Source of the DNA: Spirochaetales bacterium
Lineage (GTDB): Bacteria; Spirochaetota; Spirochaetia; JAIPGG01
Reading direction: 5' to 3'
DNA: 47,671 bases
Assembly (NCBI GenBank): GCA_021736255.1
Contig: JAIPGG010000011.1
Span: forward strand, 1-47,671
The translations under genes and the position numbers were made by a program. This document shows, in pieces, positions 10,108-19,648 of this stretch. The notes under the pieces were generated by a model, which had not been told where the DNA came from, made no database searches, and was given only the letters and a program-made list of their open reading frames with translations. Every line of letters begins with the position of its first letter. The stretch's first letter is position 1.

Positions 10108-11250
10108 ATGACCCCACGAGAACGCTTGCATGCGGCCCTCAACCACAAAGAACCCGACCGGGTTCCCATCGACTTAGGCGGAATCGTCACCGGCATCAGC
10201 GAGGTAGCCCACCGGCGGACCCGAGAGTATCTCGAAATTCCCGGCCGGGAAATCATTATCGACCTCATCCAGCAGCTCGTCCGGCCCGAAGAAGAGCTGC
10301 TGCGACGGTTCGGAGTAGACACCCGCTATGTCTATTTGACCGGCTCCCGCGATCATTCGGTTACCGACCAATTCGAGAACGAGAACCCCGAGGAATACAC
10401 TGACGAATGGGGAGTACGCCGGCGCAGGGCCTACCTGAATACCGGGGGGGCATATTACGACATTGTCCACTCGCCCTTTGCCGGGATGAGTTTGGGTGAA
10501 CTCAAGACCCTCGAACTCCCGGACCCCTACGAGGCCGGACGCCTGCCCGAACTCTCCGAAGAAGCCCGCCGGCTCCATGAAAGCAGCGAATATGGAGTTA
10601 TCGTCAATGCAATCGGCTCGGTCTTCGAGTTTACCTGGTATACCCGGGGGTTCGAACAGTTCCTGATGGACCTGGTGCTCGACCCGGAAGCTGCTTGCTA
10701 CCTGATGGACCGCATGTTGGATTTTCAGCTCGGACTTTTCGATCAGATTTTGGAACAGACGGGCTCCTATGTGGATGTAGTGATGGTCGGAGATGATCTC
10801 GGCGGACAAAACGGGCCCACCTTCTCTCCGGATCAGTATCGGAAGTATGTCAAACCGCGTCAGAAAAGGCTCTTCGATTTTATCCGTTCAAAGACCGATG
10901 CGAAGCTCTTCTACCATTCCTGCGGGAGTGCCCGGGCTTTTCTCCCTGATTTGATCGATATCGGGGTGGACATCATCAATCCGGTCCAGGTAGCCGCCCA
11001 TGGAATGGACACTGCAGAACTAAAACGAGAGTTCGGAAATGAATTAACCTTCTGGGGCGGCGTGGATACCCAATCGGTTCTTCCCTTCGGGAACCCCGAC
11101 CAGGTGCGGGAGGAGGTCAAACGCCGCATCGATGACCTGGCCCCCGGCGGAGGTTACGTTCTGAACGCGGTTCACAATATTCAATCCGACGTTCCCCCGG
11201 AAAACGTGGTGGCACTCTTTGATGCCGCCCTCGAGTACGGGGGTTACTGA
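10108..11250 (+). CDS. Uroporphyrinogen decarboxylase (URO-D)/MtaA-like methyltransferase family protein
   Basis: MTPRERLHAALNHKEPDRVPIDLGG N-terminus typical of the family; KLFYHSCGSARAFLPDLIDIGVDIINPVQ motif; SD GCAGGAGA. Confidence 0.9.
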   Translation: MTPRERLHAALNHKEPDRVPIDLGGIVTGISEVAHRRTREYLEIPGREIIIDLIQQLVRPEEELLRRFGVDTRYVYLTGSRDHSVTDQFENENPEEYTDEWGVRRRRAYLNTGGAYYDIVHSPFAGMSLGELKTLELPDPYEAGRLPELSEEARRLHESSEYGVIVNAIGSVFEFTWYTRGFEQFLMDLVLDPEAACYLMDRMLDFQLGLFDQILEQTGSYVDVVMVGDDLGGQNGPTFSPDQYRKYVKPRQKRLFDFIRSKTDAKLFYHSCGSARAFLPDLIDIGVDIINPVQVAAHGMDTAELKREFGNELTFWGGVDTQSVLPFGNPDQVREEVKRRIDDLAPGGGYVLNAVHNIQSDVPPENVVALFDAALEYGGY

Positions 11251-11309
11251 TTTCCCTCTTGTATCGATCCGCCCCGGCAGAACCACAGCAGCCGCCCGCC
11301 ATCGCTGTT

Positions 11310-12197
11310 TTACTCGGGAAGCTCTCTGCTCACCTCGGGAATGCCGATTCGCCGGCTCAGCCGCTGGAGTTCCCGGAGCACCATATCCAGGTTGCTGTCC
11401 CGAATCGTAGGCAGACGGTAGCGGGCCCGTTTTACATCTTCATACAATATGTCCGCCGCAACCAGCTCCTCTTTTTCTCCTGCTTCGGCAACAACGGTGC
11501 CGTAGGGGTTGAGAATACGGCTGCCTCCCCAAAAATCCAAACCCGAAACCCCGGAGGCGTGATTTGCCATACATACCGGGAAACCATAGATCATGGCATA
11601 GAATTCTGAGGTAACAGCCCAGCCGTGGGGATTGAAGAAATCACCATCCACGGCGCTGTTTGTAGAGGCAATCGGGAGCAGAAGCAACGTAGTGCCGTGA
11701 ACAGCAGCTAAATGAACCAGGGCGGGATTCCATGCATCCGAACAGATAAGAGTCCCCGCATTCCAGCGGGGATCATCGAGCTGGAAACTCTCGTAATAGC
11801 GCCCTTCGGCAAAGTGTTTTCCCTCCTCCAGCCGTCCGTAGGTGGCAAGGTTCAGTTTCCGATGAATAAAGGCGACATTCCCCGATCGGAGAGCGACCTG
11901 GGAATTGTGAAACTGTGCGGCAACCCCCTCTTCCATAAACCCAACCAGCGTCCACATGGGGCCGGCCGCCCGGGCCAACTCCAACAGATGCGGATCATTT
12001 CGGTCGAGGGACATATCCACCGTTTGCGGACCTATAGCATACCCGGTAAGCGAGAGTTCGGGGAAAAGAAGAACATCGACCCCTTCTTTCCGGGCCTGTT
12101 GAATATAGTCCAGGTGCTTTTGAAAGTTTGTTTCCAGGTTTCCCAGCTCACAATCGATCTGCGCAATAGCAACACGAAGCGTATCCTTTCTGCTCAT
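11310..12197 (-). CDS. Carbon-nitrogen hydrolase (nitrilase superfamily)
   Basis: Catalytic Glu in VDVLLFPELSLTGY, Lys region IHRKLNLATYGRLEEGKHF, Cys region GTLICSDAWNP. Confidence 0.9.
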   Translation of the reverse strand: MSRKDTLRVAIAQIDCELGNLETNFQKHLDYIQQARKEGVDVLLFPELSLTGYAIGPQTVDMSLDRNDPHLLELARAAGPMWTLVGFMEEGVAAQFHNSQVALRSGNVAFIHRKLNLATYGRLEEGKHFAEGRYYESFQLDDPRWNAGTLICSDAWNPALVHLAAVHGTTLLLLPIASTNSAVDGDFFNPHGWAVTSEFYAMIYGFPVCMANHASGVSGLDFWGGSRILNPYGTVVAEAGEKEELVAADILYEDVKRARYRLPTIRDSNLDMVLRELQRLSRRIGIPEVSRELPE

Positions 12198-12297
12198 GCT
12201 TCAATCCTCCCAACGGCCGTCAGCGAATAGATAGTACTCATAGAACACTATTCCAGAGCTTGATTCAAGACAGATATTAACCATATATTTATATAGC

Positions 12298-14157
12298 ATG
12301 CAAAACCCCGATGGCCGCTTACGGCACAACTACACGCAGGTTTTCGTACCACTTATCTTATTGGCACTCCTCATTGCTTTGAGCTTTTGGGGTTATCTTC
12401 TTTTTCACAGCGTAGCCGAGATTTTCAGCATTGTTATTGCCTTCGGGATCTATTTTGTATCGTGGAACACCAGAGAATACACTGATGGGGACCACTTCAG
12501 CTTCCTCGGTATCGGCCTTGCGGTAGTAGGAGCTGTGGATATGCTCCATATCCTCGCTTACGAAGGAATGGGGGTATTCCCTGCTTACACGTCCAATCTT
12601 CCAACACAACTGTGGATAATCGCGCGGAGTTATGAAGCGGCGAGTCTGCTGATCTTTCCCCTCCTTGTCGCTCGTCGAATCAATTTTCGAATTGTCATCC
12701 CCTTGCTCCTTGCGGCCGGAGTTGTGCCGGTTTCCCTCACCTTTTTTCGGCAGTTTCCCGACTGTTTTGTGCCGGGGCAGGGACTCACCCTTTTCAAGAT
12801 TATTTCCGAGTATATTATTATTGCCGTCCTCGCATCGGCTATTACCTTCCTTTTGAAAAAGAAAAGCACCTTTGACGGAGAGACACTCCGGCTGATGATC
12901 CTGGCCTTGTCAGCGACAATTCTCGGAGAGCTGGCATTTACCCTCTACATCAATGTCTATGGTATTTCCAATATGGCAGGCCATTTTCTGAAAGTACTCT
13001 CGTTTTATTTCATCTACCGTGCCACCATAGAACGAAACCTCCGGCGGCCCTTCTCCTTTTTCTTTACCGAACTGAAAAGGCAGCAGGAGGTACTATCTAA
13101 AAGCGAGAAACGCTACCGGCTGCTTTATGAAAATTCTCCGGCAAGCATCTATACCTGGCGCTATCATGAGGGGGACCTTTTTCTCGACGGCTGCAACAGC
13201 ACCGCTTCAACTGAAACCGGCGGCAGGGCCAATGGGCTGATCGGCGAAAGAGCACAAACCCTTTATCATCATTATCCCGACGTAAGGGCCTCACTCGAGG
13301 AAGCACAAAAAACAGGCTCCGTGGTCAGCAAAGAAATAGAGCATCCTGATTTTCGACTGGATACCCCGGCAAAAGAAGGCTTCCCTGCAGAACTCCTCAT
13401 CTCTCCGATAACCGACAAGCTGGTCCTCATGCACATCCGGGACATCACCGCCCGGGTGGAAGCCGAACAACTCCGTTCGGACATTGAAAGCATTACCCGC
13501 CACGACCTGAAGTCACCCCTCAACGGGATAGTCATGACGATTCAGCTGCTCCAGCAGGACCCGGACATACAGGAAAGGTATGGAAGGGAACTCGAGCTGA
13601 TGGCCGATGCCGGAGACAAGATGCAGGAAATGATCAACCGGTCACTTGCCCTGTATCAAATCGAAAAGGGCACCTACAACCTGAAACCCAGACCCCTTTC
13701 CATCCGGCCGATGCTCGAGCACATAAGACACCACCTCTCTTATATCAGCGAACAGCAAGACATAGACCTGCTCTTCGAATCCTCGGAAGAACAGGAAAGC
13801 AGCCAAAACATCCGTATTTTCGGAGAAGAAACCCTCTGTTTCTTCCTTCTAATGAACCTGATCAAGAATGCCGTCGAGGCCTCCCCTCCGGGTGAAAGAG
13901 TGCGGATCTCGTACGGGATTAGCCGGGAGCCCGGTTGTGCCGGCAGGGTAGAGATTTCCGTTCAAAATAGCGGGGTCATCCCTGAATCAATACAACCGGT
14001 TTTCGGGAAGAAACCCGCCCCCAGCCAAAAGGAAAGGGGAAACGGCCTCGGGGTCTACAGCGCCCGATTGATGACGGAAGTCCAGGGGGGAAGCTTCAGC
14101 TGGACCAGCGGCGAACCGGAAGGAACCAGAATAACCATCTGTTTACCGGCACCCTGA
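12298..14157 (+). CDS. Sensor histidine kinase: N-terminal 7-TM MASE3-like sensor, PAS-like region, HisKA and HATPase_c domains
   Basis: TM-rich N-terminus; H-box ITRHDLKSPLNGIVMT; N-box LLMNLIKNAVEASPPG; G-box GNGLGVYSARLM. Confidence 0.88.
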   Translation: MQNPDGRLRHNYTQVFVPLILLALLIALSFWGYLLFHSVAEIFSIVIAFGIYFVSWNTREYTDGDHFSFLGIGLAVVGAVDMLHILAYEGMGVFPAYTSNLPTQLWIIARSYEAASLLIFPLLVARRINFRIVIPLLLAAGVVPVSLTFFRQFPDCFVPGQGLTLFKIISEYIIIAVLASAITFLLKKKSTFDGETLRLMILALSATILGELAFTLYINVYGISNMAGHFLKVLSFYFIYRATIERNLRRPFSFFFTELKRQQEVLSKSEKRYRLLYENSPASIYTWRYHEGDLFLDGCNSTASTETGGRANGLIGERAQTLYHHYPDVRASLEEAQKTGSVVSKEIEHPDFRLDTPAKEGFPAELLISPITDKLVLMHIRDITARVEAEQLRSDIESITRHDLKSPLNGIVMTIQLLQQDPDIQERYGRELELMADAGDKMQEMINRSLALYQIEKGTYNLKPRPLSIRPMLEHIRHHLSYISEQQDIDLLFESSEEQESSQNIRIFGEETLCFFLLMNLIKNAVEASPPGERVRISYGISREPGCAGRVEISVQNSGVIPESIQPVFGKKPAPSQKERGNGLGVYSARLMTEVQGGSFSWTSGEPEGTRITICLPAP

Positions 14158-14176
14158 CGGCGGACCGGCCAATTCC

Positions 14177-15262
14177 CTATCGATCGAAAACCATATACTT
14201 GCTGTATATCAGTTCATACCGGTTCTCGTGGTGCCTGATTTTCCAGATAGCCGAACCCTCCGCCGTGAGTTTCATAGGAGGGAAAAAGGTACGCCCCTCT
14301 TCCGACGCCTCGCTGCAGAGAATGGAACACACCCCTTCGCTCCCCCGCCGGGCGTCCGCATGACTGCCGCCGAGCCAGCAATCCGCCGGTGCAACAGCCG
14401 CCGACCAGGAATAGGGATCGGAAAAGAGAAGACGGGCCCCTTCTTTCGCAAGCACCCTGCCGGCCTCCATCAAATGTGAACGCGGAGAGGGAACCTTGTC
14501 TACGATATTCAGCGATGCTGCAGCAGAGAAGACCGAAGAAGGAAAGGGGAGTCGCAGGGCATCGGCCAGTAAAAAATCCGTGCGTTCGACCCGAATCGGT
14601 GCCGCATTCTCCTTGTGCTTCCCAATTTCATTGCCCTTACCTTCAGTGCGGAGAAGAAAACGCCGGGTACGGCGGATGTGCCCTTCAACAACGAGTTCGG
14701 CATCGATCACTCCCCGCCTGCGCAGGGTTCGCGCCGCTTCAACAAGACCCGCTGAGAGATCGACTCCGACAGAAAGCTCTGCTGTCCGGCTCATCTCAAA
14801 GTTCAAACGGCCCACTGCTGCACCGATGTCGATTATCTGTCCTGCCGGGTTCCCCATAGCTTCACACCAGCACGGGTAGGCATCGCCGGCCTCTTCATCG
14901 CCTGCCAGGTCTCCGTAATGAGACCAAAGATAGGAGGCGATTAAATCGGGATCTTCATAATCGGTACGAGCGCTCCGTTGGTTCGCGCCCCCGGAAGGCT
15001 CCATACCGCCGGCCGAATCCACAGGGTCGGCGGGGACCGCAGGGTCGGCGGGGACCAGCCGGCCGAGCCCGCCGGTTACCGGGTACACCGCCCCGCACCG
15101 GCTGCAGGCAAGAGTCCCTTCGGCTATTTCAGAACTCCCGTCGGGACCCACCTCTTCCGCGCTTACCGAGAGGGCAAGCGGTGTTTCTTCCGGCAGACAG
15201 TGCGGACATATAAGCAGGTCAGCAGTTTGGTACTTCAATATACCCCAGCATAGCGGGAGCAT
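14177..15262 (-). CDS. Class I SAM-dependent methyltransferase with N-terminal Trm112-like zinc-binding segment
   Basis: CPHC...CSRCGAVYPVTGGLGRLVP N-terminus; IIDIGAAVGRLNFEMSR motif I, FPSSVFSAAASLNIVDKV. Confidence 0.75.
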   Translation of the reverse strand: MLPLCWGILKYQTADLLICPHCLPEETPLALSVSAEEVGPDGSSEIAEGTLACSRCGAVYPVTGGLGRLVPADPAVPADPVDSAGGMEPSGGANQRSARTDYEDPDLIASYLWSHYGDLAGDEEAGDAYPCWCEAMGNPAGQIIDIGAAVGRLNFEMSRTAELSVGVDLSAGLVEAARTLRRRGVIDAELVVEGHIRRTRRFLLRTEGKGNEIGKHKENAAPIRVERTDFLLADALRLPFPSSVFSAAASLNIVDKVPSPRSHLMEAGRVLAKEGARLLFSDPYSWSAAVAPADCWLGGSHADARRGSEGVCSILCSEASEEGRTFFPPMKLTAEGSAIWKIRHHENRYELIYSKYMVFDR

Positions 15263-15291
15263 CGGTTCCCAGCAAGACTGCAGATCCCCGC

Positions 15292-16644
15292 TCAGTTTCG
15301 AACAGCTTCGATCTCCTTGTTCAGGGCCTCGCGGCTGGGAATGATCGAGGAAAACTTCAGTTCACCGTTGATGTAGATACTCGGCAGCTGCTTCACACCC
15401 ATCTTGTTCGCCCGGACAATATTCTCGAGGGACTTGGTTGTTTTGTATTCGACCACATCCAACCCATCTCCGTACTGTCGTTTAGCATCCAGGGCCGACT
15501 GGAACATATAGGTACAGGCTGCGCAGGTATCCGAATCTATCGTAAAGACTTCGACGAGCGGACGGGGCAGGTTTTCGTAATCGGGAATGTCGATCTCCAC
15601 ATCCGGGACCTCCGCCGAATAATTGGCAACCAGCTCCCGGGTTTGATCGGTCTGGTGAACAGCCTGTTCACAACCGACCGTGTTTTCCACCGGGATATCG
15701 TACGGCATATCGCAGCCGGGAGAGACAATAAGATTTGTATTGTCCACTGCATCGAGCTCTTCGATCACAATTTTCATATTGTCCTGTTGGGTTCCGAAGA
15801 GCATAACCGTTGCCAGTGGGATGTTTCCCGCCATCACGATGTTGTAGCGGTCGGTGACCTTCTTGGCCTCGGCAATATTGATGTTCTCGTCAATCGAGAT
15901 CCCGTCGGGCTTGGTTTTGCACATCTCCTCGATATTCTTGGTTGCATCTCCACAGACAAAAAAGGAGGAATAGCGTTTCATCGACCTGATCGTGTCGAAA
16001 AGGCGGGTATACGGCGCATTGAGAAACTGCTCGAAATGATCGGGTGATATCTGCGAAACCAGAGGATCCACCGACGCAAGGATATCAGCCCCAGCTTCCG
16101 CATAGTAGCCGGCCATAGCCTCTCCTATACGGGTCGTATAATCGATGAGCTGCATTACATAATCAGGATCATCGAAAAAATCCATAAAGATGTTAGTGCC
16201 CCGCAGATGAGAAGCCAGAGTGAAAGGACCGCAAAACAGGCCGTAGAGTGCCGTATCCGAACCCACTTCTTTGCTCAGGCGGCGGGCAGCCTCGAGGGCC
16301 ATCGGGATCCGGCCGTCTTCGGGGCCGGGAATAGTATCAGGTATTGTCTTGTCCGATTCGAGCGGGTGACTGGTAACCGTCGGGGGGGAATCCTCCGACC
16401 AGAGCAGATCACAGCCCAGGGCCTCCGCCTCGATTTGAAGATCAAACATAACCGGTTGCCCGTCCGGAATATAGAGCCGGTGTGCCTCGAGAAGCGACTT
16501 CGTGAGCTTATCAAGATCGGTGTAGACCTCTTTTGCCGAAACCCCGATCAGCTTTCCTGCATGGACCCCTGCAAAGGGGACCCAGGGCACATTGTCCGCT
16601 TTCTCATGTTGAAAAACCTTAAGAACCCGTTCTTTTCCCGTCAT
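15292..16644 (-). CDS. URO-D/MtaA-like methyltransferase fused to C-terminal thioredoxin-like domain
   Basis: N-terminal MTGKERVLKVFQHEKADNVPWVPFAGVHAG...; C-terminal FTIDSDTCAACTYMFQSALDAKRQYGDGLDVVEYKTTKSLENIVRANKMGVKQLPSIYINGELKFSSIIPSREAL (CxxC, cis-Pro). Confidence 0.85.
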   Translation of the reverse strand: MTGKERVLKVFQHEKADNVPWVPFAGVHAGKLIGVSAKEVYTDLDKLTKSLLEAHRLYIPDGQPVMFDLQIEAEALGCDLLWSEDSPPTVTSHPLESDKTIPDTIPGPEDGRIPMALEAARRLSKEVGSDTALYGLFCGPFTLASHLRGTNIFMDFFDDPDYVMQLIDYTTRIGEAMAGYYAEAGADILASVDPLVSQISPDHFEQFLNAPYTRLFDTIRSMKRYSSFFVCGDATKNIEEMCKTKPDGISIDENINIAEAKKVTDRYNIVMAGNIPLATVMLFGTQQDNMKIVIEELDAVDNTNLIVSPGCDMPYDIPVENTVGCEQAVHQTDQTRELVANYSAEVPDVEIDIPDYENLPRPLVEVFTIDSDTCAACTYMFQSALDAKRQYGDGLDVVEYKTTKSLENIVRANKMGVKQLPSIYINGELKFSSIIPSREALNKEIEAVRN

Positions 16645-17594
16645 CTTGTCTTCTCCTGTAAAGAAAAAATTGTATCCACATCTGTTCCGTTCGGAAGGAT
16701 TACACTCAGTCCCTCCTTCGGCTTTTTATCATGCGTTTTTCCTGCCGCATTCTCTTGTGCCGGCTCTTTTGCCGGAGTAATCGAGAACTGAGCTCCGGTA
16801 ACACTCACTGAACGAAGTCCCTCTCTCGTTTTGAGGAAGCCCTTGATCCGCAGAGCTTTCTCCGAAGCCTTTTCGAGGATACTGCGGAGCTCCGACTCAT
16901 CGAGAAGGCGGTCCGGTCTCCACTCCGCCGTTACCGGCCTTCCACCACCGTCCCAGCCTGCAAAAAGCTGAAACGTATCGCTGCTCCTGTCGAGCGGTTC
17001 GGGGGGTAATTCAGCCGGATCAATAGCACCCTGCACCGTTTCTATCACCGGCGGTTTGTCGTTAATCGAACGGATGCTGTCGCGGACAGCCTGCAGGTCT
17101 TTCCCGTTTACCAGGTCCGTCTTGTTGACTACCACCAAGTCGGCATAAACGATCTGTTCTTCCACCGCATTCACGCTGCCGAGAAGTTTCGGAAACCGCT
17201 GTGCATCCACAATCGATACAAAACCGCGGTAACGGATTTTGCCGCCAGACAGTTTCACCGTCTCGTCAATAATATCACCAAGGGCATTGGGCTTTGCCAG
17301 ACCCGAACTCTCCACGAGAATTGCATCGAGATCATGATCACTCAAGGCCTTCATCGATTTAACAAAGGAGCCGGAAATACAGGCGCAGAAGATCTGCCCG
17401 CCGTTGAGTTCCACAATCTCCTCATCTCCAGAGCCGTGGACCAGGTTCACATCAACCCCGAGCGTTCCGAAATCATTGACCAGAACTCCAAGGCGGCGTT
17501 CGGACATCCCGGATAGGAGGGCATTGAGAGCAGTGGTTTTTCCCGAACCGAGAAATCCCCCGATAATCCAGAGATCGGTTTGTTTTTCAGCCAT
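16641..17594 (-). CDS. CobW/G3E family P-loop GTPase
   Basis: GGFLGSGKTTALNALL P-loop, VLVNDFGTLGVD, NGGQIFCACISGSF (CxCC-like), VVVNKTDLV; 4-nt ATGA overlap with downstream gene. Confidence 0.9.
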   Translation of the reverse strand: MAEKQTDLWIIGGFLGSGKTTALNALLSGMSERRLGVLVNDFGTLGVDVNLVHGSGDEEIVELNGGQIFCACISGSFVKSMKALSDHDLDAILVESSGLAKPNALGDIIDETVKLSGGKIRYRGFVSIVDAQRFPKLLGSVNAVEEQIVYADLVVVNKTDLVNGKDLQAVRDSIRSINDKPPVIETVQGAIDPAELPPEPLDRSSDTFQLFAGWDGGGRPVTAEWRPDRLLDESELRSILEKASEKALRIKGFLKTREGLRSVSVTGAQFSITPAKEPAQENAAGKTHDKKPKEGLSVILPNGTDVDTIFSLQEKTR

Positions 17595-17743
17595 TCTTCT
17601 CCCCTTGATCGGTATGTTGCCCCTCTCTGTACGGCTGGAGCTTGTACCTTACTTATATAATAATAATATAGGCCCACAGCGTTGCCGATTCTATAAACTA
17701 TTTTTTTATTTTGGCACCTTTCGGATATATACTGGAAATTGAA

Positions 17744-18199
17744 ATGGAAAGCCTAACTTTTACCTTGATTCATAGTTCCTCCCTGCTCCAAACAGCTGAT
17801 ATTTTTTTTGTCTGTCTCCATACCGGGTTGATCCTTTTTAATACGTTCGGCTGGATTTGGCGCCCCGTACGCCGAGCCAATTTATTCACCCTCGGATTGA
17901 CCGGCGTTTCCTGGTTTCTGTTAGGGATTTTCTATGGAATCGGCTTCTGCCCCCTTACCGAATGGCACTGGCAGGTGCTCGAAAAGCTCGGGAGAAGCGG
18001 TTTACCCCGTTCTTATACCGAATATCTTGTAGAACGACTAACCGGCATGGATTTCCAAACCGCATTGGTAAACACCGTCACGGTGACGGTGTTTTTTGCA
18101 TCTCTCGCTGTTTCCCTGTGGATGAATATCCGAATGCACAAGCGCTGGCGCGAATATTCAACCGCCTATAACCAAATTCCACAAGCTTTGAACCACTAA
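17744..18199 (+). CDS. Small membrane protein, DUF2784-like (ORF track start at 17711 TTG; ATG at 17744 more likely)
   Basis: ~4 TM segments, HTGLILFNTFGWIWRPVRRANLFTLGLTGVSWFLLGIFYGIGFCPLTEWHW resembles DUF2784. Confidence 0.7.
   Translation: MESLTFTLIHSSSLLQTADIFFVCLHTGLILFNTFGWIWRPVRRANLFTLGLTGVSWFLLGIFYGIGFCPLTEWHWQVLEKLGRSGLPRSYTEYLVERLTGMDFQTALVNTVTVTVFFASLAVSLWMNIRMHKRWREYSTAYNQIPQALNH
18071..18097 (+). terminator. Terminator-like hairpin located inside the DUF2784-like CDS
   Basis: AACACCGTCA-CGG-TGACGGTGTT perfect 10-bp stem, 3-nt loop, then TTTT. Confidence 0.45.
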
Positions 18200-19648
18200 T
18201 TATTGATTAAACAGCGCCGATGTGTCGTAGATTTCCAGATTGTCATCCAGAAAATCCGTAAATGCAAGCAGCCGGTCGTCCGGAGAGAGATCGAGACCGG
18301 TCGGCTGATTTCTGCCCCATATCCAGTCTACGAGCTCGAGCGTTTCTGTATCCATAACGAATACCCGGCCGAATTCCGGCCCCTTGAGCAGGTAGGAATC
18401 ATGATTGTTTTTTCCCCGGGAAGAAACAAAGAGATACTGCCCGTCCGAAGAGATCTCGATGGTATTCAGATTCCAACCGATCCACCGGGAGCGCAGAACA
18501 GAATCATCCGAAAGATCGATCCGGAATATGCGCCCGCTGTGCATGTCCGAGGCATAGGCAAAACGCCCGCCAGGATCGAGAACAATGTGCCGCTTTGCAC
18601 CCGGCCCGAGTTCGAGGGTGAGTTCCCGTCGAAATACAGGCCGGTACAAGGGGTAGCGTTCAAACCCTTTACCGGCGGACGGCGCTGTTTTGGCACCCCT
18701 CCTCCGTTCCGGACGGGCGCCTGAATCTATTGCAATCTTTTCAATCTTTCCCGATTCGTACAGACACACATAGAGATACGTTCCTTTCGGGGCTACGGCT
18801 ATTCCCCGGGGAACATCTTCGAGGCCGATGGTCCGCACAAGCCTTCTTTGTTCAGGATCGATTACCGAAATGTCTTTTGTTACCCAGTTGGACACGTAGA
18901 CAAGCCTTTCCTGCGGACCAGGGCAGATCACCTTGCTCCAATGACCGCCGGTATCCACAGAGCCTCGATAGTCAAGATCTTCCAGCCCGAGTATGTGAAC
19001 CCGGTCGGTGGTCATCTGGGAAACCCAGAGCTCTCCCCGTTTCGCAAGCACAGCCGTCTCCACAAATCCGAAATGCCGGCGGTTCCCGGGCGGCAAGCGA
19101 AGGGGTTTTCCTTTCCGGATACTGATCCGCCTTCCATCTTGGCCCGATCCGGCCTCCCCTCTGTCATAATAATAGACATCAAGACCCGGCCCCTTGAGCT
19201 GGGCTACGACAATCCGCCGGCCGCCGGGCAAGAAACGGACGCTCTTCGGCTGACCGCCGGTAGGATATTCACCGATCGGAGCAAGGCGGCTCTGATCTTC
19301 GAACCGTTCAAGTTTTATTTCGTAGTTTTTCTTTCCGCCGGATTCAGCATGATAGAGCAACCGGGCAGGATAGTAACCGGGGGCCTTGAACACGAACGTG
19401 AGCGGATCATCACCCGGCCTGCTTTCGGCTTGAAGGGAGTATACCCTGCTCCCGTTTTCCCCGGCCCGAAAAGCAAGCTTTTCTCCCTGATAGTATAATT
19501 CTGCAGAAGGAGGAAACACCCGGACTTCCAGCTCTTCCGCTGCCGCCGTGCCGGTTAAAAACAGAAAGACCACCGTCCACCCGAGAAGGGCGGCCGGTAC
19601 AGAAAAGAAACGCCGGATCAAAGGAGCCGTGAAATTTTTACCGTCCAT
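18200..19648 (-). CDS. Secreted YncE/YVTN-like beta-propeller protein
   Basis: N-terminal signal segment; repeated YVSNWVTKDISVIDPEQRRLVRTIGLEDVPRGIAVAPKGTYLYVCLYESGKIEKI and related blades. Confidence 0.75.
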   Translation of the reverse strand: MDGKNFTAPLIRRFFSVPAALLGWTVVFLFLTGTAAAEELEVRVFPPSAELYYQGEKLAFRAGENGSRVYSLQAESRPGDDPLTFVFKAPGYYPARLLYHAESGGKKNYEIKLERFEDQSRLAPIGEYPTGGQPKSVRFLPGGRRIVVAQLKGPGLDVYYYDRGEAGSGQDGRRISIRKGKPLRLPPGNRRHFGFVETAVLAKRGELWVSQMTTDRVHILGLEDLDYRGSVDTGGHWSKVICPGPQERLVYVSNWVTKDISVIDPEQRRLVRTIGLEDVPRGIAVAPKGTYLYVCLYESGKIEKIAIDSGARPERRRGAKTAPSAGKGFERYPLYRPVFRRELTLELGPGAKRHIVLDPGGRFAYASDMHSGRIFRIDLSDDSVLRSRWIGWNLNTIEISSDGQYLFVSSRGKNNHDSYLLKGPEFGRVFVMDTETLELVDWIWGRNQPTGLDLSPDDRLLAFTDFLDDNLEIYDTSALFNQ

